Notes under the pieces: generated by a model
What the model was told of the DNA's origin: nothing
The model's input: only the letters and a program-made list of their open reading frames with translations
Database searches by the model: none
Made by a program: the position numbers and the translations under genes
Part shown: piece after piece, positions 32,526 through 41,212 of the stretch
Numbering within the stretch: the first letter of the stretch is position 1
How the letters are laid out: every line of letters starts with the position of its first letter
From: UBA8949 sp942493365
GTDB lineage: Bacteria > Bacillota > Clostridia > Saccharofermentanales > UBA5734
NCBI GenBank assembly: GCA_942493365.1
Contig: OW818697.1
Location: forward strand, 1,922,001-1,986,000
Length of the DNA stretch: 64,000 nucleotides
Direction: 5' to 3'

Positions 32526-34508
32526 ATGAAAACAAATCCTAAAATGGATCAATTGGCAGTCACTGCCGTCCGTGTCCTGGCCATCGAAGGTGTCCAGAAG
32601 GCCAAGTCCGGCCATCCTGGATTGCCGCTCGGCGCCGCGCCCACAGCCTACGAATTGTGGGCCAATCATATGAAGCACAATCCCGCCGATCCGACCTGGA
32701 TCAACCGCGACCGCTTTGTCCTCAGCGCCGGCCACGCATCGATGCTGCTGTATTCCCTGCTTTATCTTTTCGGCTACGGCCTGACCCTTGACGATCTCAA
32801 GAGCTTCCGCCAATGGCAGAGCCGCACGCCCGGCCACCCTGAGCTGCACGACACGCCCGGCGTGGAAATGACCACCGGCCCCCTGGGTCAGGGCATGGCA
32901 ACCGCTGTCGGTATGGCCATGGCCGAGGCACACCTGGCCGCCCGCTTCAATCAGGCGGGCTATCCGGTCATCGACCACTTCACCTTCGCGCTGGCCGGCG
33001 ACGGCTGCATGATGGAGGGTGTCTCCTCTGAGGCCGCTTCCCTGGCTGGTACACTCGGCCTGGGTAAGCTGATCGTCTTCTATGATGACAACGAAATCTC
33101 GATCGAGGGCGACACCGACTGCACCTTTACCGAGAATGTCGGCAAGCGCCACGAAGCCTACGGTTGGCAGGTCATCACGGTGACCGATGGCAACGACCGC
33201 GCCGCCATCAGCGCCGCCATCGAGGCTGCCAAAGCCGACCTGTCGCGCCCGTCGCTGATCATTGTCCAGACCCAGATCGCCTTCGGTTCGCCCCTGGTCG
33301 GTTTGGCCAAGACCCACGGTGAACCGCTCGGCGAAGAAAACATCGCCAAGACCAAAACCAACCTCGGCTGGCCGGGCAGCGAAGCCTTTGACGTGCCGGC
33401 CGAGCTGACCGCCTACATGGCCGAGCTCAAGGCGGACCTCAAGACCGGCAACGACAGCTGGGATGTGATGTTTGCCAACTACAAAAAGGCTTTCCCGGCG
33501 CTGGCGGCTGAGCTGGACCAGTGCTTCAGTCAGGCTCTGCCCGATCTGGAAAATGATGAATCCTTCTGGGCCTTCGAAGGCTCACAGGCCACCCGCTCGA
33601 CCAGCGGCACCGTCCTCAATCGTCTGGCCGCCAAACTGCCTAATCTGATCGGCGGCAGCGCCGACCTGGCCCCCTCGACCAAGACCGAACTGACCGGCAA
33701 GGGCTGGATGTGCTCGGGCGACTACGCCGGCCACAACATCCACTTCGGCGTGCGCGAATTCGCCATGGCCGCCGCCGCCAACGGGCTCGCCCTGCACGGC
33801 GGTCTGCGCGCCTACTGCGCCACCTTCTTCGTCTTCTCCGACTACCTCAAAGCCGCCCTCCGTCTGAGCGCCATCATGAAGCTGCCGGTCATCTACGTCA
33901 TGACCCACGACAGCATCGGCGTCGGCGAAGACGGCCCGACCCACGAACCGATCGAACACCTGGCTGCCCTGCGCGCCACGCCTGGCATCATGGTCTACCG
34001 TCCGGCCGACGGCAAGGAAACCGCCGCCGGCTACCTGCTGGCCTTGAAGCGCAAAGGCCCGTCCTGCCTTGCTCTCAGCCGTCAGAACCTGCCAACCTAC
34101 GCCGAATCCGGCAAGGTGGCCATGAAGGGCGGCTACATCCTGCGCGACGTCGCCAATCCCCAGGTCATCCTGTTGGCCTCGGGCTCGGAAGTCGAACTGG
34201 CCTACAAGGCCGCTGATGAATTAGCCGTCAAGGGCGTCGCTGCCCGCGTCGTCTCGATGCCCAGCATGGAAGTTTTTGAAGAGCAGTCGGCCTCCTACAA
34301 GGAATCCGTGCTGCCCGCCGCCCTGCGTGCCCGCGTGGCCATTGAAGCTGGCGCGACCATGCCCTGGTACCGCTACGTCGGTATGGACGGCGCGGTCATC
34401 GGTCTTGACCACTTCGGTGCCTCGGCCCCAGCCAACATCCTTTATGAGAAATTCGGCCTGACCGTCGGTGCGGTCGTCGAGAAGGCGCTGGCTGTTCTGA
34501 AAAAGTAA
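32526..34508 (+). CDS. tkt: Transketolase
   Basis: Thiamine-diphosphate enzyme of 660 residues moving two-carbon units in the pentose phosphate pathway; it continues xylose breakdown from xylulose-5-phosphate. Seen are KSGHPGLPLGAAPTAY, LSAGHASMLLY, the ThDP motif GDGCMMEGVSSEA ending near NDNEISIEG-like DDNEISIEG, and the pyrimidine-domain block THDSIGVGEDGPTHEPIEHL. ATG at 32526 follows an AGGTG site; an in-frame GTG at 32517 is less likely. A terminator follows at 34533. Confidence 0.96.
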   Translation: MKTNPKMDQLAVTAVRVLAIEGVQKAKSGHPGLPLGAAPTAYELWANHMKHNPADPTWINRDRFVLSAGHASMLLYSLLYLFGYGLTLDDLKSFRQWQSRTPGHPELHDTPGVEMTTGPLGQGMATAVGMAMAEAHLAARFNQAGYPVIDHFTFALAGDGCMMEGVSSEAASLAGTLGLGKLIVFYDDNEISIEGDTDCTFTENVGKRHEAYGWQVITVTDGNDRAAISAAIEAAKADLSRPSLIIVQTQIAFGSPLVGLAKTHGEPLGEENIAKTKTNLGWPGSEAFDVPAELTAYMAELKADLKTGNDSWDVMFANYKKAFPALAAELDQCFSQALPDLENDESFWAFEGSQATRSTSGTVLNRLAAKLPNLIGGSADLAPSTKTELTGKGWMCSGDYAGHNIHFGVREFAMAAAANGLALHGGLRAYCATFFVFSDYLKAALRLSAIMKLPVIYVMTHDSIGVGEDGPTHEPIEHLAALRATPGIMVYRPADGKETAAGYLLALKRKGPSCLALSRQNLPTYAESGKVAMKGGYILRDVANPQVILLASGSEVELAYKAADELAVKGVAARVVSMPSMEVFEEQSASYKESVLPAALRARVAIEAGATMPWYRYVGMDGAVIGLDHFGASAPANILYEKFGLTVGAVVEKALAVLKK

Positions 34509-34532
34509 ACACCTGATCCGCGTCAATCGAAA

Positions 34533-34562
34533 GGCCGGCGACTGTATGGTTGCCGGCTTTTT
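34533..34562 (+). terminator. Rho-independent terminator of transketolase
   Basis: GCCGGC-GAC (from 34533) pairs with GTT-GCCGGC (to 34557) across a six-base loop, followed by six T residues. Confidence 0.88.
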
Positions 34563-34679
34563 TGTGCCACAAATATTCTGTGAATATTCTGTGCATTTTT
34601 AGTGCAGATATGATACAATCAAATTGCTCACGATCAGCTCATGAATTAATTGATTTTTCATTATAAAGGGGCGAATAAA

Positions 34680-35069
34680 ATGGCTGCCAACAATTTACCA
34701 AAAGCACCCAAAATGCCTGTTTTCAACATGATCATGAAGTCAGTTTCCGACATCAAGCGAAACTACTCTCAGATCATCAAAGACATGGCCAATAGCAATG
34801 AGCCTGTGTTCGTCATGAACCATAATACTCCGGAGGCGGTCCTGATGACCTACAGTTTATACAAAAAGACCATTGTTGCAACAAGAGATCAAATTAGCGA
34901 ATTACTCGAGGTTATTAATCGGCTCGAGAACGATGCGCTGGCCAGGACAGCTCAGGAAAGATTGGCTGATCCGAATAGCGTCTGGGTGCCTCTGGATGAA
35001 GTCACTGGCTCTGACCCCGATCAAAAGAATCCCTATGTCGCCATGAGCGATGCGGAGCTTTTTGACTAA
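34680..35069 (+). CDS. Phd/YefM-type antitoxin
   Basis: A 129-residue protein whose N-terminal half fits the Phd/YefM fold: SVSDIKRNYSQIIKDM, then EPVFVMNHNTPEAVLMTYSLY, the usual DNA-binding part that represses its own operon. The C-terminal part, rich in acidic residues (VTGSDPDQKN, SDAELFD), should wrap around a RelE-type toxin. The start at 34680 follows AAAGGGG; an earlier in-frame ATG at 34650 has no good site. The toxin gene overlaps its 3' end but appears damaged. Confidence 0.8.
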   Translation: MAANNLPKAPKMPVFNMIMKSVSDIKRNYSQIIKDMANSNEPVFVMNHNTPEAVLMTYSLYKKTIVATRDQISELLEVINRLENDALARTAQERLADPNSVWVPLDEVTGSDPDQKNPYVAMSDAELFD

Positions 35070-35370
35070 TACCGGCTGTTTTTTTACATTTTCAGCCAGA
35101 GGCGATTATCAGCAGTTGGATAGCTCGCTGAAGCTTTGGGTCAAAGCGGCGATCAGACGATGCGCCGCTGCAGACGGCCAAATTGGTGAACCTCCAGTCA
35201 ATACTGTCCATACAAAACTGAGCGGCTGCAAAAAATCTCAACCGATTTGGAAAAGTGGACGGAAACTATTTTCGATTGACGTCCATTTGCATCCTACCCC
35301 GAGACTCGCTTCCCGCGGTCGATGGCGATCGGTCCGGTGCGGACGATTTCGAGAATGCCGAACTGTTTGA
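35050..35370 (+). pseudogene. RelE/ParE-like toxin, C-terminus scrambled
   Basis: The frame starts at an ATG inside the antitoxin gene, a 20-base overlap typical of toxin-antitoxin pairs. Up to about residue 62 it matches RelE/ParE toxins: FFTFSARGDYQQLDSSLKLW, VKAAIRR, IGEPPVN and KLSGC. After that the sequence should give the catalytic strands with an R-V-x-Y type ending, but it instead reads proline- and arginine-rich text that runs antisense into ilvN. A frameshift or deletion near 35235 has probably inactivated the toxin. Confidence 0.5.
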
Positions 35371-35794
35371 ACAGATCGAGCATGGCCTCGATTTTGATCT
35401 GGCTGCCCGAGACTGAGACGGTCAAGGAGTTGGCAGCGACATCGACGATGTGGGCGCGGAAGACGTTGACCATGTTGATGATGTCGGTCTTGCGCTCATC
35501 CGGCGCGTCGACCATGATCAGAGCCAGTTCCATCAGGACGGACTCGTCGTTGTCGATCTTGCGGACCTTGATCAGGTTGGTCAGCCGGTTGAGGCTGGCG
35601 ATAACCTTGTCGACCGACACCTCATCGCCGCCGACGATGATCGTCATGCGTGAAATACCCGGCTTTTCGGTCGCGCCGACGGTCAGGCTGTCAATGTTGC
35701 AGTTTTGTTCGGCAAACAGCTGACTGACATGCCACAGCACGCCCGCCTTGTCCTCGACCCAGACTGAGATCACGTTTTTCTTATCTTTAGACAT
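35294..35794 (-). CDS. ilvN: Acetolactate synthase small subunit
   Basis: Regulatory subunit of 166 residues for the first common step of valine, leucine and isoleucine synthesis. It begins with an ACT domain (ISVWVEDKAGVLWHVSQLFA, residues 9-80) containing the TIIVGGDE strand, and a C-terminal ALS_ss domain with RAHIVDVAANSLTVSVSG and FGILEIVRTGPIAIDRG. No catalytic subunit gene is nearby. It begins two bases after the stop of ptb and may be read on that transcript. Confidence 0.9.
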   Translation of the reverse strand: MSKDKKNVISVWVEDKAGVLWHVSQLFAEQNCNIDSLTVGATEKPGISRMTIIVGGDEVSVDKVIASLNRLTNLIKVRKIDNDESVLMELALIMVDAPDERKTDIINMVNVFRAHIVDVAANSLTVSVSGSQIKIEAMLDLFKQFGILEIVRTGPIAIDRGKRVSG

Positions 35795-35796
35795 CT

Positions 35797-36723
35797 TCAG
35801 TTCCCCCTTCTATCAAACCCGGTGCGGCCGATCATGGCCAGCGCCAACAAAATCGAAAAGTACTTGGCATCGCTGTTTTCAGCGCGCGACGTTACGACCA
35901 GCGGCACGCGGGCGCCGGTGATAATACCGCAGGAGCGCGCCTGATTGAGAAAAATCAGGGCCTTGACCAGGATGTTGCCCGACTCGATGTCCGGCGTCAG
36001 CAGGATGTCGGCTCTGCCGGCGACATCGCTGGTGATGTGCTTGTGCTGAGCGGCGGCCAGGTTGATGGCGTTGTCCATGGCCAGCGGCCCGTCAATTTCG
36101 CAGCCGCTGATCTGCCCGCGTTGGGCCATCTTGGACAGCGCGGCCGCGTCGAGGGTGCTCTGCATGGCCGGGTTGACCATTTCCACGGCCGCCAGGACGG
36201 CAACCTTGGGGACTTCGAGACCGAGCGCATGGGCAACCTCCACGGCGTTGCGGATGATCTCCACCTTCTGCTTGAGGTCGGGCGCGATGTTGATGCCGCC
36301 ATCGGTGACGAATAGGAGCTTGCCGTAGTCGGCGACTTCGTAGACGCCGATGTGACTGAGCAGGGTGCTGCCGCGCAGCCCCTTGTCGCGCTCGAGCACA
36401 GCTTTGAGTAGATCCGATGTCTGCATCAAGCCCTTCATGATAACATCGACCTCCGAGCTGGCGGCCATATTGACCGCGATCTCGGCGCAGCGGCGCTCGT
36501 CGAGCTCCTTGATGATCGTCATGTCCGACACGTCGATTTGGAGTTCATCGGCAATGGCAAATATTTTTTCCTTATCGCCAATCAATGTCGCCCGGGCATA
36601 GCCCTTTTGGCAGACATCGGCAATAGCGCGCATCACGTGGTCATCGTGCGCTGCGGCCACGGCAATTCGTCCCGGTGGTCGTTTGATGACCAGTTCCTCG
36701 ATCTGATCCAGACTTTTCAACAT
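35797..36723 (-). CDS. ptb: Phosphate butyryltransferase
   Basis: Converts butyryl-CoA and phosphate to butyryl phosphate, which Buk turns into butyrate and ATP. The 308-residue length and PTA_PTB signatures fit: VDVIMKGLMQTSDLLKAVL, LLSHIGVYEV, LLFVTDGGINIAPDL, and near the C-terminus ARSCGIITGARVPLVVTSRA. A long open frame exists upstream, but the true start is the ATG at 36723 with a G-rich site before it. The 5' end lies 22 bp after buk on the same strand. A phosphate acetyltransferase is unlikely because of the buk neighbour. Confidence 0.92.
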   Translation of the reverse strand: MLKSLDQIEELVIKRPPGRIAVAAAHDDHVMRAIADVCQKGYARATLIGDKEKIFAIADELQIDVSDMTIIKELDERRCAEIAVNMAASSEVDVIMKGLMQTSDLLKAVLERDKGLRGSTLLSHIGVYEVADYGKLLFVTDGGINIAPDLKQKVEIIRNAVEVAHALGLEVPKVAVLAAVEMVNPAMQSTLDAAALSKMAQRGQISGCEIDGPLAMDNAINLAAAQHKHITSDVAGRADILLTPDIESGNILVKALIFLNQARSCGIITGARVPLVVTSRAENSDAKYFSILLALAMIGRTGFDRRGN

Positions 36724-36745
36724 GGTCTGGGTACCCCCCTTCGGT

Positions 36746-37840
36746 TCATGCGTGTTCAAGTGGTTCACGGCTGTATTCGCGGCAGTTTTCGGTTCCTTCG
36801 ATGACCCGTCGGGCCCCGGCGGCCAGCGCCGCCAATTCGTCTTCGCCCGGGTGAAGCATGACCGGCCCGAGAAAGGCAACTCGTTCGATGATCAGACTGG
36901 TCAGCCATTGGCTGTGGGCGATGCCGCCGGTCAGCACAACCGCGTCGATCTGCCCGGACAGCACCGCCGCCATGGCGGTGATTTCTTTGGCTATTTGATA
37001 GGCCATGGCCTCCAGCAACTGCCGGTAATCCGGCCTGGCAGCCGTTTGTTCAATTGTCTGGACATCGGTCAGGCCAGTATAGGCGAAAAGTCCGCCCTTG
37101 CCATTGAGCATGCGACTGATTTCATTATGGCTGTATTTGCTGGAAAAGCAAAAATCCAAGAGTTGCAGGGTCGGCAGGCTGCCGGCGCGTTCGGGTGAAA
37201 AGGGCCCCTCTTCCAGCGCGTTGGTCACGTCGACGACACGCCCGCCAAGGTGAGCGCCGACCGAGATGCCGCCGCCCAGATGGGCAACGATCAGCTTGCA
37301 CTGCTCGTAAGGTTTGCCCAGTTTGACGGCTGCTTCGCGGGCAACAGCCTTCTGGTTGAGCGCATGAAAAATCGAACGGCGCCGAAAACGCGGCGAGCCG
37401 GTAAAACGGGCAATGTCATCCATTTCGTCCACGCTGGGTGGATCAACGACATAGGCGGTCAAGCCCAGGCGGCTTGCCAGCCGATCAGCGATCACAGCAC
37501 CGAGGTTGCTGGCGTGTTCACCATAGCGATTGGCCTGCAGATCGGCCAGCATGGCCGAATTAACGCGGTAGGTGCCGCTGGGCAGGCCTTTGAGCAGCCC
37601 GCCGCGTGCGACGATGGCCGTCAGATCCTGGGTTGTCAATTGGTTTTCGGCCAGCGACCGCGTCAGCACCTCGTCAACCGCGGCGAGGCGCAGTGGCAAC
37701 TGCCCGGCCAAATTGCCAGCTAACTGCAGCTCGGCGGGCTGATGGTTGATTGTCAAATCAAAAATACAGCGCGCCTCATGGAATAGCCCGATTTTGGTCG
37801 ATGTGGATCCCGGATTAATGATAAAAAGGATGTTGGGCAT
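36746..37840 (-). CDS. buk: Butyrate kinase
   Basis: ASKHA-fold kinase of 364 residues completing butyrate formation with ATP gain. Seen are LFIINPGSTSTKIGLF at the N-terminus, ARGGLLKGLPSGTYRVN, the VVDPPSVDEMDDIAR loop typical of butyrate rather than acetate kinases, VAHLGGGISVGAHLGGRVVD and VVLTGGIAHS. GGGAGG precedes ATG 37840. Order buk-ptb-ilvN is one co-oriented set. Branched-chain acyl phosphates might also be substrates. Confidence 0.94.
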   Translation of the reverse strand: MPNILFIINPGSTSTKIGLFHEARCIFDLTINHQPAELQLAGNLAGQLPLRLAAVDEVLTRSLAENQLTTQDLTAIVARGGLLKGLPSGTYRVNSAMLADLQANRYGEHASNLGAVIADRLASRLGLTAYVVDPPSVDEMDDIARFTGSPRFRRRSIFHALNQKAVAREAAVKLGKPYEQCKLIVAHLGGGISVGAHLGGRVVDVTNALEEGPFSPERAGSLPTLQLLDFCFSSKYSHNEISRMLNGKGGLFAYTGLTDVQTIEQTAARPDYRQLLEAMAYQIAKEITAMAAVLSGQIDAVVLTGGIAHSQWLTSLIIERVAFLGPVMLHPGEDELAALAAGARRVIEGTENCREYSREPLEHA

Positions 37841-37862
37841 CAGGATACCTCCCGTATTGATC

Positions 37863-39143
37863 TCAATTATCCGGCACGATATCGATGATGACAATCCCCA
37901 AATTGATTTGATGGCTGAAAAGCACAGAATTCCCAGGCGCTTCGGCTTGCATGGCGGCCTTGATCATCTCCTCAATTCTGGCGTTGGTTGGTATGTCCGA
38001 ACCGGTAAACAGCAGCTCCAGGCGATTGGTCTTGACCACATTGTAATCAATCGCTGCGATAAAGGCACGCAGCTTTGTTTTCAGTTCATTTTGGCTACCA
38101 GCGACCAGTCCTTGCGCGGTAAAATACTGATTGCCATCGACCGAGCAGGCCGGATAGTTGGCATTGATCCAAGTATGATTGGTCGCCATCTGGCTGTCTG
38201 AGCGGAACAGATAGACATGCTGAACCGGCTCAGTTGAACCAGCATCAGGTGTGGGATCGTCAAACGTGGCATCCACCTGATAGTAGGCACCGTCCAGTTT
38301 GACAATATTCCAGGCATGCCCGACGCCTTCGGATTCGCCCAGCACCATCACGGTTTCGAAGCCCAGCCGCTGAGCGATCAGTTGAAAGGACTGGGCATAC
38401 CCCTGGCAGAGGGTGGTTTTGTCGACCAGGGCGCTAAACGCCTGATTGACCTGCTGATTGAGGCTGGTATCATAAACAATTTGCTGGATCAGATAATCAT
38501 GCGCCATTTGCAGCTGCTGCCACGGTATATTGGAAACGGCGCGAATGCTGTTGACAATGGAATCAACCTGGCCGTTGACCGACGCGATCTTGCTGTCCAG
38601 TTGAGAGGTGCTCAGGCTGGCAAACTTTTCCCAGTATTCCGGCTTGACATTCATCGAAGAAAGGGTTCCCCAGATACCCTCCGAGCTGTAATTGACATTA
38701 ATCGATCCATTGAGATAGAAGTATTCGGGGTGTTCACAGAAAATCTTCTGATAAACAGAATAAACTCGATCAATCGTGGCCTGAATATCATTTTTTTTGA
38801 TCGCCAGCGGTTCAAAGGCATTGGTAATATCGATGTTTTTTTGTTTGCCCTGCAGACCTGACAAAATCAACTGCTCGACCTTTTCCTCGAAGGTGACCGC
38901 CGCCGTGGGCACGGTGGTTGGTGCGCCATCTGCGCTGGTGGCCGTGGTACCGTTGCTGCCGGTTGTCGCATGGGTAAAACTCGGGTCGATAATGGTGGGC
39001 GATTCAATGTAGGCCAGAAAGGGCAGGCAAGCGCATTGCAGGACAGTCAGCAACAAGACACCCGTCAGAACCGCTGTCTTGATAAGCTGTCTGATGATGT
39101 CTGCCCGCTTCATTTTTTTGTTTCCAAATCCGTCGCCGCCCAT
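37863..39143 (-). CDS. Transglutaminase-like exported protein
   Basis: A 426-residue protein with an N-terminal signal segment (LIKTAVLTGVLLLTVLQCAC, possible lipid attachment at one of the cysteines), a threonine- and serine-rich linker, a helical region, and a transglutaminase/protease-like core. The catalytic triad appears as C in KTTLCQGYAQSFQ, H in GVGHAWNIVKLDG and D in YYQVDATFDDP. It resembles cell-surface peptidase-like proteins of Clostridia. The next gene, buk, starts 22 bp further, but a functional link is not evident. Confidence 0.8.
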   Translation of the reverse strand: MGGDGFGNKKMKRADIIRQLIKTAVLTGVLLLTVLQCACLPFLAYIESPTIIDPSFTHATTGSNGTTATSADGAPTTVPTAAVTFEEKVEQLILSGLQGKQKNIDITNAFEPLAIKKNDIQATIDRVYSVYQKIFCEHPEYFYLNGSINVNYSSEGIWGTLSSMNVKPEYWEKFASLSTSQLDSKIASVNGQVDSIVNSIRAVSNIPWQQLQMAHDYLIQQIVYDTSLNQQVNQAFSALVDKTTLCQGYAQSFQLIAQRLGFETVMVLGESEGVGHAWNIVKLDGAYYQVDATFDDPTPDAGSTEPVQHVYLFRSDSQMATNHTWINANYPACSVDGNQYFTAQGLVAGSQNELKTKLRAFIAAIDYNVVKTNRLELLFTGSDIPTNARIEEMIKAAMQAEAPGNSVLFSHQINLGIVIIDIVPDN

Positions 39144-39225
39144 AAATTAGCTCCCTCAAAAAGGCTTTTCTGTCTTACATTATCGCACATTAAGAGTATT
39201 TATGCCCACGTTTTAATGGCAATTG

Positions 39226-39253
39226 TTGTTTTCATTGCAATTTAAGTGATAAT
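39226..39253 (+). promoter_or_regulatory. Predicted promoter of comFB
   Basis: TTGTTT (39226-39231), 16 bp, GATAAT (39248-39253), about 38 bp before the comFB ATG. Confidence 0.5.
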
Positions 39254-39290
39254 ATAGAGTGTATTCTGATGAAATATTTGGAGGGCAAAA

Positions 39291-39557
39291 ATGTATCACC
39301 TAAAAAACAGCAATGAAGAGATGGTCGCTGAACTGACAACCCAGTTAATGGCCGAGACAGATATGTGCCGCTGCGAAAAATGCCGACTGGATGTCATGGC
39401 CATCGCTTTGAATCAATTGGCACCCTGCTATGTCGTGAGCATCAAGGGCGGACTGTTAGCTAATATTGAATCCACCACTGTTCAAATGCAAGCCGATGGT
39501 CTGAGCGCAGTCCTTCATGGTATCAACATTGTCAAGCAAACGCCCAAACACGACTGA
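39291..39557 (+). CDS. ComFB-like protein
   Basis: An 88-residue protein matching the late-competence ComFB family: ELTTQLMAETDMCRCEKCRL contains the C-x-C-x2-C metal cluster, followed by DVMAIALNQLAPCYVVS. Related proteins in cyanobacteria bind cyclic-di-GMP, which is of interest because several c-di-GMP genes lie in this window. GGAGGG precedes the ATG. The comFA and comFC genes are not adjacent. Confidence 0.85.
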   Translation: MYHLKNSNEEMVAELTTQLMAETDMCRCEKCRLDVMAIALNQLAPCYVVSIKGGLLANIESTTVQMQADGLSAVLHGINIVKQTPKHD

Positions 39558-39568
39558 AAAGCTGCCAA

Positions 39569-40384
39569 TTAAAAGAGATCCTGGATTCGTCTGCTGTGGT
39601 CAAACGCAACATTCTCAGTCTCTCCATGGACACTTTCTGAAACAGCTATCGGCATCAGCTCGATGGCTGTTTTCGCATTTTCCAAAAACTGCGGGTGTCG
39701 ACGGTCGAGGGTGTTGGTAATGCCGTGATCGTCAAAGATGACCAGTTGATCGGAAATTTCCAACGCCAGTCTGGGATTTTCGAAGGTCATTACGATCGTT
39801 TTGCCACCCTGACAGGCCAAATCACGGAACAATGAAGAAATCTGCTGCTGATCTTCAATCGCCAAACCCTGTATCGGCTCTTCAAACAACATCAGCCGCG
39901 CATCCTGCATCAGGGCACGGCAGATCAGCACCCGCTGGCGGTCGGCCGCCGTGAGATTGTTGCATTCGCGATTGATCAGCTTGCTGATTTGCAGCTTTTG
40001 CATCAGCATTTCGGCGAGCTTTCGGTCGTTATCATCAGGAGACTGCAAGGCTCTGAGGCGCGGTTCACAGCCTTGCATAATGACGTCGAAGACAGAATAG
40101 GGAAAATAAGTTTGCATCTGCTGGGGGACAAAGCAAACCTGACTGCTTAAATTGCGACGTGGAATCTGGTCGACTGGAACCCCCCACAGTTTGACCTGAC
40201 CTTCCTGGTAGGGCAACATGCCGGCCATGGTTCGCAGCAGGGTATTCCAATAAGCCGGTTTGCTGCCTGTAAAAGCTGTTACCGCACTAATGTCAATGTT
40301 CAGGTTCAGATTTTTGAAGGCCGCTTTGCCGCTATGATCAACCTGAAGATTTGACAATTGGACACAGGGAATATCTTGCATCAT
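39569..40384 (-). CDS. Degenerate ABC-type ATPase lacking catalytic motifs
   Basis: A 271-residue protein whose overall order is that of iron-siderophore-type ABC ATPases: an N-terminal strand pair (VQLSNLQVDHSGKAAFKNLN), a P-loop position, a Q-loop (VCFVPQQMQ), signature, Walker B and switch regions. Yet each functional motif is altered: the P-loop reads TGSKPAYWNTLL with no GK(S/T), the signature reads LTAADRQRV, Walker B ends LFEEP rather than DEP, and the switch histidine is replaced in MTFENPRL. It probably cannot hydrolyse ATP. No permease or binding protein is adjacent. The frame is intact, so it may be a regulatory or scaffold homologue. Confidence 0.75.
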   Translation of the reverse strand: MMQDIPCVQLSNLQVDHSGKAAFKNLNLNIDISAVTAFTGSKPAYWNTLLRTMAGMLPYQEGQVKLWGVPVDQIPRRNLSSQVCFVPQQMQTYFPYSVFDVIMQGCEPRLRALQSPDDNDRKLAEMLMQKLQISKLINRECNNLTAADRQRVLICRALMQDARLMLFEEPIQGLAIEDQQQISSLFRDLACQGGKTIVMTFENPRLALEISDQLVIFDDHGITNTLDRRHPQFLENAKTAIELMPIAVSESVHGETENVAFDHSRRIQDLF

Positions 40385-40501
40385 AAAATCACCTTATTCA
40401 GTTTAACAGTTTTTGGGGTTGTTTTCAACCTGAACAGTCCTTAATAATTGTATTTATTCAGCGGGCGGTCTATGATATAAAAAACACCTGGAGGAATTGC
40501 C

Positions 40502-41212
40502 ATGATGGACGCCGCCATTCGTCAGCCCGAGCTGCTCATGATTAATGATCAGGCTCTGATCACAACCAATTTTGGCTGCGATCAGTCGTGGTTTGCTGAT
40601 TACTGGCAGCGCCAGGCCGGCTGCGGACCCTGCACAGCGGCGACTGTCCTCTATTACCTTGCCCGCAGTCGTTCGTTTTTAGATCATCTGTATACCGCGA
40701 GTTCGCACGTTAAAGAAGACTTTACGCACTTCATGGCCGACATCTGGCATTATGTGACGCCAGGCAATATGGGCGTCAATGAAGCGTCGATTTTATCTGA
40801 CGGTGTCATCCGTTATGCCAGCGATCATGGTGTTGACCTTACGGCCGAAATATTCAAGGTGCCTGCCAAACGAAGCCGGCAGGCACCCTTCACATCATTT
40901 CTTGATTTTATCCGCGACGGACTCGATCATGATTGCCCAGTCGCCTTCCTCAACCTGTCCAACGGCCGACTCAAAAACCTGGAAAGCTGGCACTGGATTA
41001 CCATCACTGCCCTATCTGCAAGTGACGCGACGGTTTCCGACAGCGGTCAGCGCAAGGTCATTGACCTGGAGCAATGGTACCGCTCCTCGTGGATCGGTGG
41101 TGGCGCGGTCTGGTTCAAGGTCGGTCCGAGTGGCTCAGTTGGTGCGGTTGAGAATTTGGACGAGCGGCGAATCCGGCCCCAGGACGATGGTTTTATCGCC
41201 GGTCAAGGATAG
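40502..41212 (+). CDS. C39-like cysteine peptidase-family protein
   Basis: A 236-residue protein with papain-like hallmarks: the cysteine in QAGCGPCTAATVLYYLARS near residue 45, the histidine in SWHWITITAL near 166 and the aspartate in TVSDSGQRKV. These fit the C39-like peptidase family. No signal peptide or membrane segment is seen. GGAGG precedes the ATG. The gene ends 78 bp inside the 3' end of hflC on the other strand, an unusually long convergent overlap. Substrate unknown. Confidence 0.7.
   Translation: MMDAAIRQPELLMINDQALITTNFGCDQSWFADYWQRQAGCGPCTAATVLYYLARSRSFLDHLYTASSHVKEDFTHFMADIWHYVTPGNMGVNEASILSDGVIRYASDHGVDLTAEIFKVPAKRSRQAPFTSFLDFIRDGLDHDCPVAFLNLSNGRLKNLESWHWITITALSASDATVSDSGQRKVIDLEQWYRSSWIGGGAVWFKVGPSGSVGAVENLDERRIRPQDDGFIAGQG

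Noticed and set aside
32496..33317. 273-codon minus-strand frame
   Set aside because: Antisense to transketolase; no start context and no domain.
37746..38861. Plus-strand frames of 151 and 181 codons
   Set aside because: Antisense to the transglutaminase-like gene, which has an intact catalytic triad.
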